Shown: positions 29,809 through 31,049 of the stretch, piece after piece
How positions within the stretch are numbered: the stretch's first letter is position 1
How the letters are laid out: every line of letters begins with the position of its first letter
Virus record (IMG/VR): IMGVR_UViG_3300042890_001306
Location: 1 to 31,049 of that record
DNA: 31,049 nucleotides
Source of the DNA: a virus
Reading direction: 5' to 3' (one strand)
Notes under the pieces: model-generated
Seen by the model: only the letters and a program-made list of their open reading frames with translations
The model's database searches: none
Told to the model about the DNA's origin: nothing
Made by a program: the position numbers and the translations under genes

Positions 29809-30255
29809 ATGATATATTTAAATCAAGGTCAGAATAACGAAGCAGCAGCCATCTGTTCAAGAAACAAGTGGTTGACTGGTCCTGTCTCATATCTGTGGTC
29901 AATGCAACATAAATTGTCCCAACAGAAATATCGTTTCATTCCTTATTTAGTTCCATCAACGGCTTCATTTAATCCACCTTATGACCTATTTTGTATAAAC
30001 ATTGATGATTCAATTCCTCAAGTTTTAACGGGAGCAACCGCATGTGGTCAGACCAATGTCCATTTGATACCAGGTGAATATGACCTCAAGGTCTATGAGC
30101 AACCATTATCACTATCAGGTAATACGAATCCTCAATTTGCATACGATGTGGTATATGAAACACTCGTGACTGTGGTAGGAGAAAACCAATACGACCCTAC
30201 CGTTTGGTCAGGAACATCAAATACTTATATTGTGTATAATCCGAATAACGATTAA
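29809..30255 (+). CDS. Hypothetical structural protein, 148 aa
   Basis: A beta-rich protein with IPGEYDLKVYEQPLSLSGNT and YDVVYETLVTVVGENQYDP in the C-terminal half. I recall a similar IPGEYxLKVYEQ motif in virion proteins of Bacteroidota phages encoded near the head genes. It starts two bases after the adhesin stop and ends five bases before the portal start. A capsid decoration or head-completion role is plausible but not shown. Confidence 0.6.
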   Translation: MIYLNQGQNNEAAAICSRNKWLTGPVSYLWSMQHKLSQQKYRFIPYLVPSTASFNPPYDLFCINIDDSIPQVLTGATACGQTNVHLIPGEYDLKVYEQPLSLSGNTNPQFAYDVVYETLVTVVGENQYDPTVWSGTSNTYIVYNPNND

Positions 30256-30260
30256 AAGAT

Positions 30261-31049
30261 ATGAAAATTAGTCAAATGAACTTTGCCGTGGACAATGTGG
30301 ACCGTTGGGTAGAGAAAATGTATAAGAACGAACCATTCGTAAGATGGGGGTTAGATAATATGGAAGTGGAAAGATTGTATTGGTATACAGATTTCTCACC
30401 AATCCATAACGCTTGTATTCGTGCCAAGGTAAATAACGCTGCAGGTCGTGGATTCACAACTGACTACAAAATCAACTCCAAAGAATATTTGAATGATGTC
30501 TTGAAACAGATGTTATTTGAGTATATTGTGACTGGTAACTTATTCTTGGAAATCGTTTGGAAAAAAGATAGACGACAAGGAATTAGCGGTTTCCATGTTA
30601 TCCCATCAAAATACATGAGAGCCAAACAACCAAAAGATGCTGAACTATATTCGGACACTTGGTTCTATTCACACGATTGGGCTATGTGGAAAAAGGCAGG
30701 TATTGTTGAACTAAAAGAGTTTGACCCTACCGCCTATGAAGACAGACAGGTTATCGCAATCAAACAATATCAACCTGGTTACATTTTTTATGGTTCGGCT
30801 GACTATGCCTCAAGCCTATTGGATATTCGTTTATCTCGTGCAATCTCTGAACATAATTTGCACAACATCTATAACGGAGCATCACCTTCACTTTGGGTTC
30901 ACTTGCCTGAACAAGGTCCTGATTCACAAAACGACCAAGAGAACATCTTAAAGAGATTGGAAGAACGATATGTTGGTTCATCAAATGCTGGTCGTATCAT
31001 CGTTTCATGGGGAGGTCCTGAAGGTGAGAAACCTGAGATTACCCAAATC
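30261..31049 (+). CDS. Portal protein, N-terminal part (runs off the window end)
   Basis: From ATG 30261 the frame stays open through 263 codons to the window end and continues at base 2 onwards. The complete protein is 357 aa. Visible portal features include FEYIVTGNLFLEIVWKKDRR, HVIPSKYMRAKQ, and the region around LLDIRLSRAISEHNLHNIYN, followed by LWVHLPEQG. Portal rings form the DNA gateway at the capsid vertex and bind the terminase. The gene lies at the end of the late order, separate from the terminase genes, and is followed across the join by the connector gene. Confidence 0.9.
   Translation, partial: MKISQMNFAVDNVDRWVEKMYKNEPFVRWGLDNMEVERLYWYTDFSPIHNACIRAKVNNAAGRGFTTDYKINSKEYLNDVLKQMLFEYIVTGNLFLEIVWKKDRRQGISGFHVIPSKYMRAKQPKDAELYSDTWFYSHDWAMWKKAGIVELKEFDPTAYEDRQVIAIKQYQPGYIFYGSADYASSLLDIRLSRAISEHNLHNIYNGASPSLWVHLPEQGPDSQNDQENILKRLEERYVGSSNAGRIIVSWGGPEGEKPEITQI
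30878..31049. repeat. Circularisation overlap, right copy (matches 1-172)
   Basis: Identical to bases 1-172 except T at 30923 against C at 46 (silent). It lies within the portal frame and indicates that the ends should be joined. Confidence 0.95.

Noticed and set aside
30878-31049. Physical direct terminal repeats of the virion DNA
   Set aside because: The repeat lies within the portal gene and is short with a mismatch; an assembly overlap of a circular or permuted genome explains it better.
1-31049. tRNA, integrase or lysogeny module
   Set aside because: No cloverleaf with tRNA features, no Tyr or Ser recombinase motif and no attachment-site pair was recognised by eye.

Overview
The window is one complete small tailed-phage genome written as a circular contig opened inside the portal gene. 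Bases 1-172 and 30878-31049 are the same sequence except for one C/T difference, so the unique circle is 30,877 bp. The genome is AT-rich. Its promoters match the Bacteroidota type (a -33 TTTG-like box, 19-20 nt, then a TAnnTTTG-like -7 box), and start codons follow A-rich leaders instead of clear Shine-Dalgarno sites. I infer a Bacteroidota host, probably a flavobacterium-like one. The long tape measure protein and the absence of any visible contractile sheath suggest a siphovirus. I see no integrase, DNA polymerase, helicase, tRNA or recognisable endolysin.

Layout. The end of the portal gene, a neck/connector protein and a small membrane protein close the late block (2-1237). A minus-strand regulatory block follows (1167-2349: two small unknowns, an HTH protein, a zinc-finger protein), read from a promoter at 2365-2396. 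A divergent plus-strand operon (2456-3214) encodes a ribbon-helix-helix-like protein, a replication-initiator-like protein whose gene holds phased repeats (candidate origin), and a small protein. A promoter, long stem and terminator without an ORF (3218-3359) look like a small RNA gene. From 3391 to 7249 lies an array of mini-genes, most with their own near-identical promoter, including many acidic proteins and three single-span membrane peptides. A zinc-finger gene, a second possible small RNA and a terminator lead into the late region.

The late region (7750-30255 and the portal) runs: small terminase, a second RHH-like protein, large terminase, tail assembly chaperone with a T9 slippery site for -1 frameshifting, tail terminator and HK97-gp10-like neck proteins, tail proteins, a holin-like peptide, tape measure, a fused head-morphogenesis/protease protein, scaffold, capsid, tail tube, terminator, two large fibre-like adhesins, a further structural protein, and the portal. 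The order terminase, tail, head, portal is unusual.

Four structural proteins contain long Thr/Pro linkers that join exchangeable beta-rich or Cys-rich domains. The two most striking features are the promoter-separated cassette array and this linker-based domain system in the virion surface proteins. No wider database comparison was possible; family names rest on motifs I recognise in the translated sequence.
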